A DNA stretch of 7,664 nt from SFTJ01 sp905210415 (GTDB lineage Bacteria; Bacteroidota; Bacteroidia; Bacteroidales; Muribaculaceae): NCBI GenBank assembly GCA_902476295.1, contig CABSDC010000106.1, positions 1 to 7,664 on the forward strand, read 5' to 3'. Positions 1 to 6,323 of this stretch are shown here, piece by piece. Under the pieces are notes generated by a model that was not told the origin of the DNA, ran no database searches, and worked only from the letters and a program-made list of their open reading frames with translations. Made by a program: the position numbers and the translations under genes. Every line of letters begins with the position of its first letter. The first letter of the stretch is position 1.

Positions 1-1210
1 GGGGGAGAGGCTGGCACTGTTGTGGGTGGTCTGGTTCGTATATTTCCAATTGTGTCTGGTGGAAAGGTTGAGGCTCGACGTCTGCTGCCTGCTGGACACG
101 GCGTTGTACACGTCGCCGCTGGAAAGGAAATCGGTGGAGGTGCCTCCCCACGGGTTGTCGGTGTCGGTGTAGGAGGCATTCCCATCGCCTTCCAGCTGGA
201 AACGGTTGCGCTTGTCGTAGATGCTGTAGTCCAATCCGCCCCGCTTCGTGGCCTCCCGAAGGGTCGAAGTCGCCCCATCCGCCGTTGCCGTCGGGTTTGC
301 GGCGATCGTTCACATTGTTGAGGTTGCCGTACACGCTTAGGCGCGACTGAGGGGTGAAACGCAGGGCGAAAAGGCGTCCCAGATAGCGTTTCTCCGTGCC
401 GTATCCCCACTCCGTGTTGCCAATCCATCCGATGGAGTATTGGCGCTTGAGCTTGATGTCCATCACAAACTGGCCTTCATCCACCTTGTGGCCCAGAAGC
501 TTGCTGGTTTCACTCTCCTGATTGTACACCTCCACACGGTGCACCATGTAAGCGGGCAGGTTGTCGAGCAGCACGGTGTTGTCGTTCTTGAAGAAGTTAC
601 GCCCGTTGAGCAGGAGGCTTTCCACCTTCTTTCCGTTGACGAGTATCTGCCCATCGGGTTTGAGTTCTGCCCCGGGCAACTGGCTGATGAGCCCGTCAAG
701 CATTGAGCCTTCCTGAAGCTGGAAGGCATCGGCATTGTAAACAAGGGTGTCACCCTTGCTGTAGAACTTGATTTTGGTGGCCGTCACTTTGACTTCGCCC
801 AGTTGGTAGGCCTCATCGGATGCGGTGGTGCGGCGAAGAGAAATTTCCTTCGAGGACTCCGTAAATCTCTTTTTCCAGAAAAGCGTGACAGGAACATATT
901 TCGTGGCATAGCCTGCGGCAGAAGCGCGGAGAAGGAAACGGGGGTCTTTCTGTAACGGAACTGAAAACGTCGCGATCATTTGGCGTACGCCACTACCTTG
1001 GTCTCGTTTTTCACGGCAAACGGCTGACGATACCATAGTGCTGTCGAACTGCAACAGGTCAACCTTGACATTGCAGTCTAAGGACAAAGCTTGCCCGGTG
1101 AAAGCATCTTTTACGTCCACCCACAAGTGATGATCCGTATTCTTTTGAGCAAAACCGGGCAAGGCCAAAAAACAACCTATGAGTAGTAAGATTCTTTGGA
1201 TATTCTTCAT
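1..1210 (-). pseudogene. TonB-dependent receptor-like outer-membrane protein, 5' part, frameshifted, continues past the left edge
   Basis: The ATG at 1210-1208 opens with a signal peptide (MKNIQRILLLIGCFLALPGFA, cleavage expected before Q22). Residues about 25-130 fit a carboxypeptidase-like/Ig-like N-terminal domain, and about 136-255 fit a TonB-receptor plug (GEVKVTATKIKFYSKGDTLV, then a segment around LLLNGRNFFKND). The barrel begins after about 256. Family members are usually several hundred residues longer, so most of the barrel lies outside the window. Around 250-253 one extra C/G pair shifts the frame: the original frame stays open to the edge but reads as non-barrel, Arg/Gln/His-rich sequence, while the next frame gives a convincing barrel strand pattern (GGLDYSIYDKRNRFQLEG). 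No TonB box was recognised. Likely role by family: outer-membrane transport or surface assembly, substrate unknown. A weak -7-like box (CATCTTTG, 1271-1264) lies about 55 bases upstream of the start. The frameshift may be a true mutation or a sequencing error. Confidence 0.8.
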
Positions 1211-1364
1211 GTGAGGTCGAAATAAGTAGGTCTTCAAAATTATTTTATGGGTAGTTCTAAAAACAAAGATGCCTGTTTTGTACGTATTCCGCGGTTTTTG
1301 GTGTCAATCGTTAGTGATCTTTAACTAAATGCCGCGGAAATGGTGTTTTGTTAGTATCTGTCTT
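1211..1364. other. Intergenic region with an 8-bp inverted repeat
   Basis: This gap lies between the ZIP gene stop and the start of the receptor-like gene, both on the minus strand. It contains TTCCGCGG at 1287-1294 and CCGCGGAA at 1332-1339, a perfect 8-bp inverted repeat separated by 37 bases. Because CCGCGG is itself palindromic, the repeat could be two copies of a binding site or the base of a long-loop stem. A weak -7-like box lies at 1264-1271 on the minus strand. No classical terminator with a T tract was seen after the ZIP gene. Confidence 0.45.
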
Positions 1365-2153
1365 TTATCCCATCACCACATCAAGCACCATCATCAGCAC
1401 AAAGCCTATGGCGAAACCTATGGTGCTGAGGTTGCTGTGTTGGCCGCTTGATGCTTCAGGTATGAGCTCTTCCACTACCACGTAGAACATGGCGCCTGCT
1501 GCAAAGGCGAGCATGTAGGGTAGTGCCGGCGTAAGAAAAGAGGCGAGCAGCAATACGGCTATGGCTCCGATTGGCTCTACTATTCCGCTAAGCGAGCCCA
1601 GCACGAATGATTTCCATCTGCTGTTGCCTGCTGCACGCATGGGCATGGAGATTATGGCACCTTCGGGGATGTTCTGTATGGCTATGCCTAATGATACGGA
1701 AATGGCTGCGGCCAAGGAGATGCTTGAGACGTGGTTTTCGGCTCCGGCAGACACTACGCCTACGGCCATTCCTTCAGGTAGGTTGTGGATAGTGACGGCA
1801 AGGGCAAGCATGGCTGTCTTTGACAGGTGGGACTTGATGCCCTCGGGCTTGTCAGTGCCGATGTGGAGATGGGGTGTGAGTTCGTCGATCAACAGCAGGA
1901 AACCGATGCCCAACAGAAAGCCTACGGCAGCAGGCACTACCGACCATGCACCGCTATCTGCCCTCATCTCCATAGCGGGAATGAGCAATGACCACACGGA
2001 CGCTGCCACCATTACGCCTGAGGCAAAGCCCAACAACGACTTCTGCAGTCGCATGGACATTTCGTCTTTCATAAAGAATACGAAAGCCGAACCAAGCATC
2101 GTCCCTAATAGCGGAATCAGAAGTCCTATGATTATTGTCATCATTTCCGTCAT
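1365..2153 (-). CDS. ZIP-family divalent metal transporter (GufA/ZupT-like)
   Basis: This is an intact 262-residue inner-membrane protein, the normal length for bacterial ZIP transporters, which import Zn2+ and sometimes Fe2+ or other divalent metals. About eight hydrophobic segments are visible (roughly 5-27, 38-61, 71-90, 112-137, 146-170, 182-206, 209-229, 242-261). The two family signatures are present: HNLPEG at 123-128 in TM4 and QNIPEG at 160-165 in TM5, which carry the metal-binding His, Asn and Glu residues. The TM3-TM4 loop has a His pair in PHLH (94-97), and EP at 193-194 and EE at 228-229 are further acidic positions. ATG 2153-2151 is chosen because a strong promoter sits 25 bases upstream and the first membrane segment starts directly. 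The ORF ends with TAA. The exact metal cannot be told from sequence. The GufA-like subfamily is inferred from the spacing and NxPEG motifs. Confidence 0.93.
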   Translation of the reverse strand: MTEMMTIIIGLLIPLLGTMLGSAFVFFMKDEMSMRLQKSLLGFASGVMVAASVWSLLIPAMEMRADSGAWSVVPAAVGFLLGIGFLLLIDELTPHLHIGTDKPEGIKSHLSKTAMLALAVTIHNLPEGMAVGVVSAGAENHVSSISLAAAISVSLGIAIQNIPEGAIISMPMRAAGNSRWKSFVLGSLSGIVEPIGAIAVLLLASFLTPALPYMLAFAAGAMFYVVVEELIPEASSGQHSNLSTIGFAIGFVLMMVLDVVMG

Positions 2154-2177
2154 AATCTGTTCTCTTTAGCAATGATG

Positions 2178-2209
2178 CAAAGGTATGATAAAATCTTCTG
2201 CTGGGCAAT
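2178..2209 (-). promoter_or_regulatory. Bacteroidetes-type promoter of the ZIP gene
   Basis: On the minus strand TACCTTTG (2185-2178) matches the -7 consensus TAnnTTTG exactly. An ATTG (2209-2206), close to the -33 TTTG, lies 20 bases further upstream, which is normal spacing. Transcription should start about 15-20 bases before the ATG at 2153. The upstream part overlaps the end of the receptor remnant. Confidence 0.6.
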
Positions 2210-2213
2210 ACCT

Positions 2214-2318
2214 AAAAGTGGGGTTTGTAAACTCTGAAGCGTCAAAAAGGTTGTTTGTTGTGACAGAGAACTCCCAACGTTTGGCCTTGTAGCCAATGGC
2301 AAGGTCAAGAAAGTGGGT
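2214..2318 (-). pseudogene. Remnant of the C-terminal end of a TonB-receptor-like outer-membrane protein
   Basis: In a minus-strand frame about 35 codons read FLDLAIGYKAKRWEF followed by SVTTNNLFDASEFTNPTF. This is the pattern of the penultimate barrel strands of Bacteroidetes TonB-dependent receptors (aromatic alternation, a KRWEF strand, an NNLFD turn). Upstream it stops making sense close to the hairpin repeat that ends at 2333, and downstream it breaks off after NPTF, before the final strands and terminal aromatic residue. It is too short to function. The style is like that of the receptor gene at the left edge, so it could be a fragment of a related paralogue, but I cannot show that it derives from the same gene. 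An ORF spans 2166-2357 in this frame, but its first residues come from the hairpin repeat. Confidence 0.65.
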
Positions 2319-2332
2319 TGTAAGACACAATG

Positions 2333-2383
2333 AAGGGTCTATACGCCCGCCTCTCATCGTGGCATATAGACCCTTGTCATTTT
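2333..2383. repeat. 51-base hairpin repeat, copy A
   Basis: AAGGGTCTATA at 2333-2343 and TATAGACCCTT at 2365-2375 form a perfect 11-bp inverted repeat around a 21-base loop. On the plus strand it is followed after a few bases by T6 (2380-2385), so it could also act as a terminator for plus-strand transcription, and it sits directly after the stop of the minus-strand ATPase fragment. Copy B at 3374 is in the same orientation, with the same stem and the same right-hand 20 bases of the hairpin; differences are almost all in the left side of the loop. Confidence 0.8.
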
Positions 2384-2388
2384 TTCTA

Positions 2389-3240
2389 CTAACCTTCCAT
2401 CACCCATTTCCATGCTGGTCTTATTTCTATCTTGAGTCCATCACGCACAATCTCCCCCTCATCCTCGTAAGTGATTATCATGGCTCGATTCAGAGGATAC
2501 AAACCATGCAAGGCTACTAATGCTTTCACTTCCCGCTCTATGGTTTCTCCGTCGCTCATCTGATAGCTCGCCTGTACAGCCAGTCCCTCATCAGGCACAT
2601 AGAAATCCACCTCTATGTTTTTATTGTAATAGTATAAGCCCTTGCCGTATTTCTTATACAATGTAATTGCGCAAAGATTCTCCAGCAAAGAGGTATTCGG
2701 ATTGCTGATGAAGAGATGCAGCAGCCCATTATCTACAAAATAATGTTTTTTAATTGTTTCTTTCTCCACGAACTTGGAAACATGATTATCGATAGAAATC
2801 AATAGGCATGATTCATGCAGATAGCGAACATATTCCATTACCGTTGATGGACTACATGAAGTGCCGGTTGCTTTTATCAGGTTACTCAAACGGTTCAAGG
2901 AGCATGGCTGTTTCACGCTTTCTGCCAATCTTCTTACACAAAGGCGCAAGGCATCCTCGTTCTTTACCTTGTGACGAACCACCAGGTCATTAAAGAAAAT
3001 ACGATTATACAAGCTGTTTAGCCATACTCTCTTTTCTTGAAAATGTACAAGCTCAGGGAATCCCCCCCAGTCGAAATAGGTTCGGAAATTGCGCTGCAGT
3101 TCATTTGCTTTTCGTCCGTATTGCCAATTTTTTGAAAGCAACACTCCTACAGCTTTCAGATATTCAGAAAAGCTATATGGAAATACGCTGATATCCAGAT
3201 ACCTTCCTCCCAATACAGTCTCTATGTCGCGACTCAGCAT
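2389..3240 (-). pseudogene. AAA_14/DUF4143-type ATPase, N-terminally truncated (no P-loop domain)
   Basis: The 283 codons start at MLSRDIETVLGGRYLDISVF, a segment that in full-length family members lies well inside the protein, just after the Walker A and Walker B strands of the ATPase domain. No GxxGxGK(S/T) motif exists here or upstream in frame. The rest looks complete: PYSFSEYL (21-28), FDWGGFPEL (56-64), a winged-helix-like middle (about 95-150), and a C-terminal DUF4143 region with LENLCAITLYKKYG (186-199), VDFYV (211-215) and a Gln at 223 that resemble the family's nuclease-like fold. Full-length relatives are about 380-450 residues. The frame stays open for some 25 codons upstream of 3240, but that sequence does not resemble the family, placing the break at about 3240-3245. 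The gene ends with tandem TAG codons. Family function is poorly known. Without the P-loop this copy should not hydrolyse ATP. Confidence 0.82.
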
Positions 3241-3255
3241 TTTATAAATCGGTAT

Positions 3256-3480
3256 TTTTATTCGGTAGTAACGAATAAAATGTTTTGTTTCTTTTCGCTG
3301 ATACAGAATAGAATCTATTCATAAAGCTTTTTAATGGCGTGTAGTGCCATTCTTCGTCAGCCTTGATTCACAAAAGGGTCTATGCGCCACCTGTTCATCG
3401 TGGCATATAGACCCTTGTCGTTTTCCCCGTGAAGTGCGGGGGAATATATGTTTGCTGGGCACCTTATACTCCTGCCCAGC
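3256..3480. repeat. Cluster of six inverted repeats between the ATPase fragment and the IS remnant
   Basis: No coding sequence was seen across most of this strip, but perfect or near-perfect inverted repeats follow one another: 3256-3264/3272-3280 (9 bp, 7-base loop, TTTTATTCG arm); 3306-3312/3314-3320 (7 bp around one base, GAATAGA arm); 3333-3338/3346-3351 (6 bp, 7-base loop, AATGGC arm); hairpin repeat copy B at 3374-3416; 3425-3429/3437-3441 (5 bp, CCCCG arm, 7-base loop); and 3454-3461/3473-3480 (8 bp, GCTGGGCA arm, 11-base loop). Arms were checked base by base. The arms are unrelated to each other in sequence, so this is not a tandem repeat array. Function is unknown; a structured RNA, stacked terminators or leftovers of element ends are possible. 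Confidence 0.6.
3374..3424. repeat. 51-base hairpin repeat, copy B
   Basis: The arms AAGGGTCTAT (3374-3383) and ATAGACCCTT (3407-3416) pair perfectly. Inside them GCCAC (3386-3390) pairs with GTGGC (3400-3404) around a 9-base loop, so this copy folds into a longer stem than copy A. It is a direct repeat of copy A, 1041 bases away, and the two copies flank the truncated ATPase gene. On the minus strand the hairpin is followed by TTTTG, so it could terminate leftward transcription coming from the IS remnant. Confidence 0.8.
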
Positions 3481-3504
3481 TTAGAAGTAAAACAATCAGC
3501 TTTG

Positions 3505-3752
3505 TTATTTAGCTGGATATCTATATGTTATGGACTTAAATCTATATCCAAGAAATTTCTTACTGTTATGCTCATCACTACCAGCATAATCTTTATCGTC
3601 ATTATTTCACTGTCTGACAACGAGGCTGCACGCCGTCTGCGCTTCACTCCACTATTGTCTTCCAGCAAATTTCCAGCATTTTCCGCATCGAAATGTTTGC
3701 AAAACTCGTCTATAATACAAAATAACTCTGTAACTTTGCAATCGGTAGTCAT
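3505..3752 (-). pseudogene. IS982-family-like transposase, N-terminal fragment only
   Basis: From the ATG at 3752-3750 the reading MTTDCKVTELFCIIDEFCKHF, a basic KRRRR cluster and then LSDSEIMTI match the start of IS982-family transposases, which are about 290 residues long. After SEIMTI (near 3590) family similarity stops. The same frame ends at a TAA at 3530-3528, while another frame stays protein-like for about 30 codons (KDYAGSDEHN, then a KKFLGYRFK segment) to a TAA at 3507-3505, suggesting a junction with a piece of another gene that I do not recognise. No catalytic DDE region remains. A longer start at 3818 is possible, but the 3752 start is preferred because a TACCTTTA box (3795-3788) lies about 36 bases upstream. 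The element sits just behind the DUF4954 gene. Confidence 0.7.
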
Positions 3753-3787
3753 ATCAAATGAATTTGTAACATGCTGTAATTCACCCA

Positions 3788-3795
3788 TAAAGGTA
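3788..3795 (-). promoter_or_regulatory. -7-like box of the IS982-like transposase
   Basis: TACCTTTA on the minus strand differs from TAnnTTTG only in the last base, and lies 36 bases ahead of the preferred ATG at 3752. No convincing -33 TTTG at ideal spacing was found. Confidence 0.35.
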
Positions 3796-3835
3796 CAAAA
3801 TATTTGTGAGACTACCAACTTTTTATAAACTCTTT

Positions 3836-3853
3836 CTTATCCCGAACTGGGGT
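3836..3853 (-). mobile_element. Probable outer end of the IS982-like element
   Basis: The minus-strand sequence ACCCCAGTTCGGGATAAG lies between the DUF4954 stop codon and the transposase promoter, where the terminal inverted repeat should be. It contains a short CCC/GGG pairing. The opposite end is missing because the element is truncated, so the boundary is inferred from position only. Confidence 0.35.
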
Positions 3854-3858
3854 AGATA

Positions 3859-5712
3859 TTACATATATAGCTTCTGGTTTTCGAAGTCCACCTCCTTATC
3901 AAGCTGTTCGTTGAAGTTGCGGAACACTTCCTCTTCAACGTCGCCCAGCTTGTATTCCTTTGCTGCGTCCTTCTTTATTTCGGCTATCCATGCCCGGCGT
4001 GCTGTGACATAGTCGCTCTTGACACGCTCCACATTCTCCTCCGTAAGCGATGTAAAACCATAGTAGTCCATAATCATGCGGTACGACCATGCCCAACGGT
4101 ATTCTGAGTACATAGCGTTGATTTGTTCGAAACGTTCGGTCAGAGCCTCAGTCGTGTCGATGTCGCCAGATATTATGTCGTCGATGATGCGTTGCTCTTC
4201 CTATTCGGGCAGCAGCAGACCGGATATGTCGGTCCACGATCCTGTGCCCACAGTTGTGGTTGGTTCTACGGGAGCGTGGCGTTTCAGCACGGCACCCATG
4301 TATATACGCAGAGCGATGTCGTAGTATTTGATGCCCTTGCGCAGCGACGAGTTCTTGATGACATATTCGTGATAGTTGTATGTCGAAACGTCTTCGCCCG
4401 AAGCCTCGCGCAGGTCTTCCAGTATCTTCTTGCCACGCAGAATCTCGCCCACGGTAAATGGCGACAGCCAGTCGAAGTTGACAATGCTCTTGCGTGCGCC
4501 GTCTGGTCGCATGTCGCGCTTGGGCCATTTGCGTATGTCGCGGTAGAGGCCAACTGTAGTGAGGTTGCGTCCCGGCACAAGATACATGGTGTCGTTGTAG
4601 GCAATGAGATAAGAGAAGGGCAGCGAGCGTGTGTCGGGATGATACATCAGTTTGCCGAAGCATACCGAGAAGGCTCCTATGTGTGCCGGCATCAGTATGT
4701 AGGCACCGCTGGCTGTCTTGGTTCCGCGCTCCAAAGTGCCGTAGTGCATGGGGCCCATCTTATAGGCATGGTTGGAGAAATTGGTGGCAGAGCCAGCGTT
4801 GTAGAACGAGAACTGTCCGCCAATGAGCAGCGAACTCTTATGGTGTGAAGCTGTGAACGGACCGCAGAATGCTGCGCATGCCTCGCCGTTCGACATATAC
4901 GAGTTGGCGAAGAACACGCTTCCAGCAGCCGTGAATCCGTTGCTCAGCTTGCACGCCTCACCCACGAAGCAGTCCTGCATCTTCACGCTATTGATGATAG
5001 ACGAGCCGTCGCTGATGATAGAGTTCTCGCAAATCACGCCCGTGCCGATGTAAACAGAAGCGTTGCTGTTGCTCATTATGGTGCAGTCGCTCAGTCTTGA
5101 AGCGCCCGAAATCTCGCAGTCGTCGTATATTACGGTATTGGTTATTTCCTTGGTGTTTACTATCTTCACCCTATTGCCTATTGTTGCCATTTCGGGCGAA
5201 GTGCGTTCTATCTCCTCGCGTATGAGTCGGCGTATGGCATCCTTCAAAGCACGGTTGTGGAAATGCTTCACCATGAGCGCAGCCACCTGGCTTGTCAGTC
5301 CGTGATAGAGTATGAGGTTTCCCTCACCCACCTCGTTGAGTACCGAAATGAGGTTGCCCTCGCCATAAGTGGCTCCGTCGGTAGTCTCCATTGTGCATAC
5401 ATTTGATATTATGCAGTCGTTGCCAATGACGTAGTTGTTGATAAATCCCGAGACGTTCTCGATGAGGCAGTTGTCGCCAATGGTCACATTACGCAATGTG
5501 GCGTTGTTCACGCCAGAGTGTTTCATGAAGCCGCGGCTTACCTCCACGTTTTCGGTAAACGATCCGAGGCTGATGTCGCCGTAGAACATTACACGGTGGA
5601 AGAAGTTTGGCTTGAAATCATCGCTCACTTCAATTCGTTGCCAGTCCTCTGCCCAACAGCTGTTGGCTTGTAGTGCTGAGACTTCGTTGTCGGTTAAGTT
5701 TCTTTTTCCCAT
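3859..5712 (-). pseudogene. DUF4954-type beta-helix protein, interrupted by one in-frame TAG
   Basis: The ATG at 5712-5710 gives 503 codons to a TAG at 4203-4201. The same frame then continues without further stops for 113 codons to TAA at 3861-3859, so the gene was about 617 codons, near the usual length of these Bacteroidales proteins. The N-terminal half has hexapeptide-like turns typical of left-handed beta-helices (around 73-106 and 193-256, e.g. VTIGDNCLIENVSGF, VIYDDCEISGASRLSDCTIM). The family-specific block GGQFSFYNAGSATNFSNHAY runs from 298 to 317. The part after the stop begins with EEQRIIDDII and continues with an acidic/basic helical tail including YRWAWSYRMIMDYYG. Cells would make a 503-residue protein lacking this tail unless the stop is suppressed. 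Biochemical role is unknown; similarity to acyl- or nucleotidyl-transferase beta-helices is a fold-level inference only. Confidence 0.85.
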
Positions 5713-5763
5713 GTCGTTTTTATTGATTATTATGGTGTGGTGTTGCCTCTTTTATTCCACCTC

Positions 5764-5795
5764 ATACAGTATAGAGTCAACCAGCAAGTGCAAAA
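5764..5795 (-). promoter_or_regulatory. Candidate promoter of the DUF4954 gene
   Basis: On the minus strand a TTTTG (5795-5791) is followed after 19 bases by TACTGTAT (5771-5764). The -33 element and spacing fit the Bacteroidetes promoter; the -7 element is only a partial match. The -7 area overlaps a small palindrome, ATAC-A-GTAT (5764-5772). The leader would be about 45 bases long. Confidence 0.35.
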
Positions 5796-5831
5796 TTAAG
5801 AATAAACCCAGAAGAACTCTTCTTTTGGTGT

Positions 5832-5918
5832 GGAAAAAGTTCAGTTTTTCCCTTGGTATCTGATACTATCAAGTCGTGAGAGTGTTTAAAATGAGGTTTG
5901 ATTTGACGAAAAACTGAA
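5832..5918. promoter_or_regulatory. Operator-like inverted repeats upstream of higBA
   Basis: Three nested elements lie between the divergent genes. GGAAAAA (5832-5838) and TTTTTCC (5845-5851) flank a 6-base centre. GTATC-T-GATAC (5856-5866) is a perfect palindrome. TTCAGTTTTTC (5840-5850) is the exact reverse complement of GAAAAACTGAA (5908-5918), 57 bases apart, the second copy abutting the -33 area of the higBA promoter. Sites of this kind are expected for autorepression by a helix-turn-helix antitoxin, but which of them HigA binds is inference. Confidence 0.5.
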
Positions 5919-5919
5919 T

Positions 5920-5955
5920 TTTGTATCGCAGTTTGGAAACAAAGCATTATCTTTG
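5920..5955 (+). promoter_or_regulatory. Promoter of the higBA operon
   Basis: TATCTTTG at 5948-5955 is a perfect -7 box (TAnnTTTG). TTTG at 5920-5923 is a possible -33 element, though the 24-base gap is slightly long; a second TTTG at 5932 is too close. The -7 box ends 19 bases before the ATG at 5975, so the leader is very short. Confidence 0.6.
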
Positions 5956-5974
5956 TACCATAATTCAAAACAAA

Positions 5975-6319
5975 ATGGGCATCAGCAAGCTAAAAGTAGT
6001 GTTGACAGAAGAAGCACAAGCTTTTTTGGATGCGCAGCCATTCAAAGCTCAGCAGAAGATATACTACAATATCTTCAAGGTTGAGGAAGGTGTGATGAAA
6101 GTTGATATCTTCAAGAAACTGGAGAATACCGAGATATGGGAGTTTCGAACTCTCTACAATGGTATATGCTACAGGCTTTTCTCCTTTTGGGATACTGAGG
6201 AAGAGACTTTGGTTATTGCCACACATGGCATAGTCAAGAAAACTCAGAAGATACCACTAAAGGAAATTGCCAAAGCAGAAGAGATAAGAAAAGAGTACTT
6301 TAATAATAAAAAGAAATAG
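5975..6319 (+). CDS. higB: HigB/RelE-type toxin (phage Gp49-like family)
   Basis: This 114-residue protein has the layout of RelE-superfamily HigB toxins, which cut mRNA at the ribosome when not neutralised. An N-terminal helical pair (about 10-38, TEEAQAFLDAQPFKAQQKIY) is followed by the beta-sheet core: KKLENTEIWEFRTLYNG (47-63), CYRLFSFWD (65-73), LVIATHGIVKKTQKIP (79-94), and a C-terminal charged helix. The EFR and KKTQK motifs are diagnostic of the Gp49-like (PF05973) group. The ATG at 5975 is preferred over the upstream in-frame ATG at 5921, because the earlier one lies before the promoter's -7 box and the family starts at about this point. It ends with TAG, 4 bases before the antitoxin start, with the toxin-first order typical of HigBA. 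The catalytic residues look unbroken. The specific subfamily is an inference. Confidence 0.88.
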   Translation: MGISKLKVVLTEEAQAFLDAQPFKAQQKIYYNIFKVEEGVMKVDIFKKLENTEIWEFRTLYNGICYRLFSFWDTEEETLVIATHGIVKKTQKIPLKEIAKAEEIRKEYFNNKKK

Positions 6320-6323
6320 CATT

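Noticed and set aside
463..753. Minus-strand open frame of 96 codons and the plus-strand frames at 22-321 and 440-706
   Set aside because: All overlap the receptor-like gene in wrong frames; the correct frame from 1210 carries the signal peptide and plug.
1561..2169. Plus-strand open frame of 202 codons
   Set aside because: Shadow of the ZIP transporter gene; composition is that of an antisense frame and no family pattern is visible.
2808..2993. Plus-strand open frame of 61 codons
   Set aside because: Antisense to the well-supported ATPase fragment, with no domain pattern.
2333..3424. CRISPR-like repeat pair
   Set aside because: Only two copies, 1041 bases apart, with a gene fragment between them and no regular spacers.
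3448..3828. Plus-strand open frame of 126 codons with hydrophobic stretches
   Set aside because: It covers the IS982-like remnant on the other strand; the hydrophobic look comes from reading the remnant antisense.
4201..4203. TAG as a reassigned sense codon throughout this genome
   Set aside because: The higB-type gene and the ATPase fragment both end with TAG at family-consistent C-termini, so TAG is used as a normal stop here.
4123..4848. Plus-strand open frame of 241 codons
   Set aside because: It lies wholly opposite the DUF4954-type gene, has no recognisable domain and is explained by that gene's codon bias.
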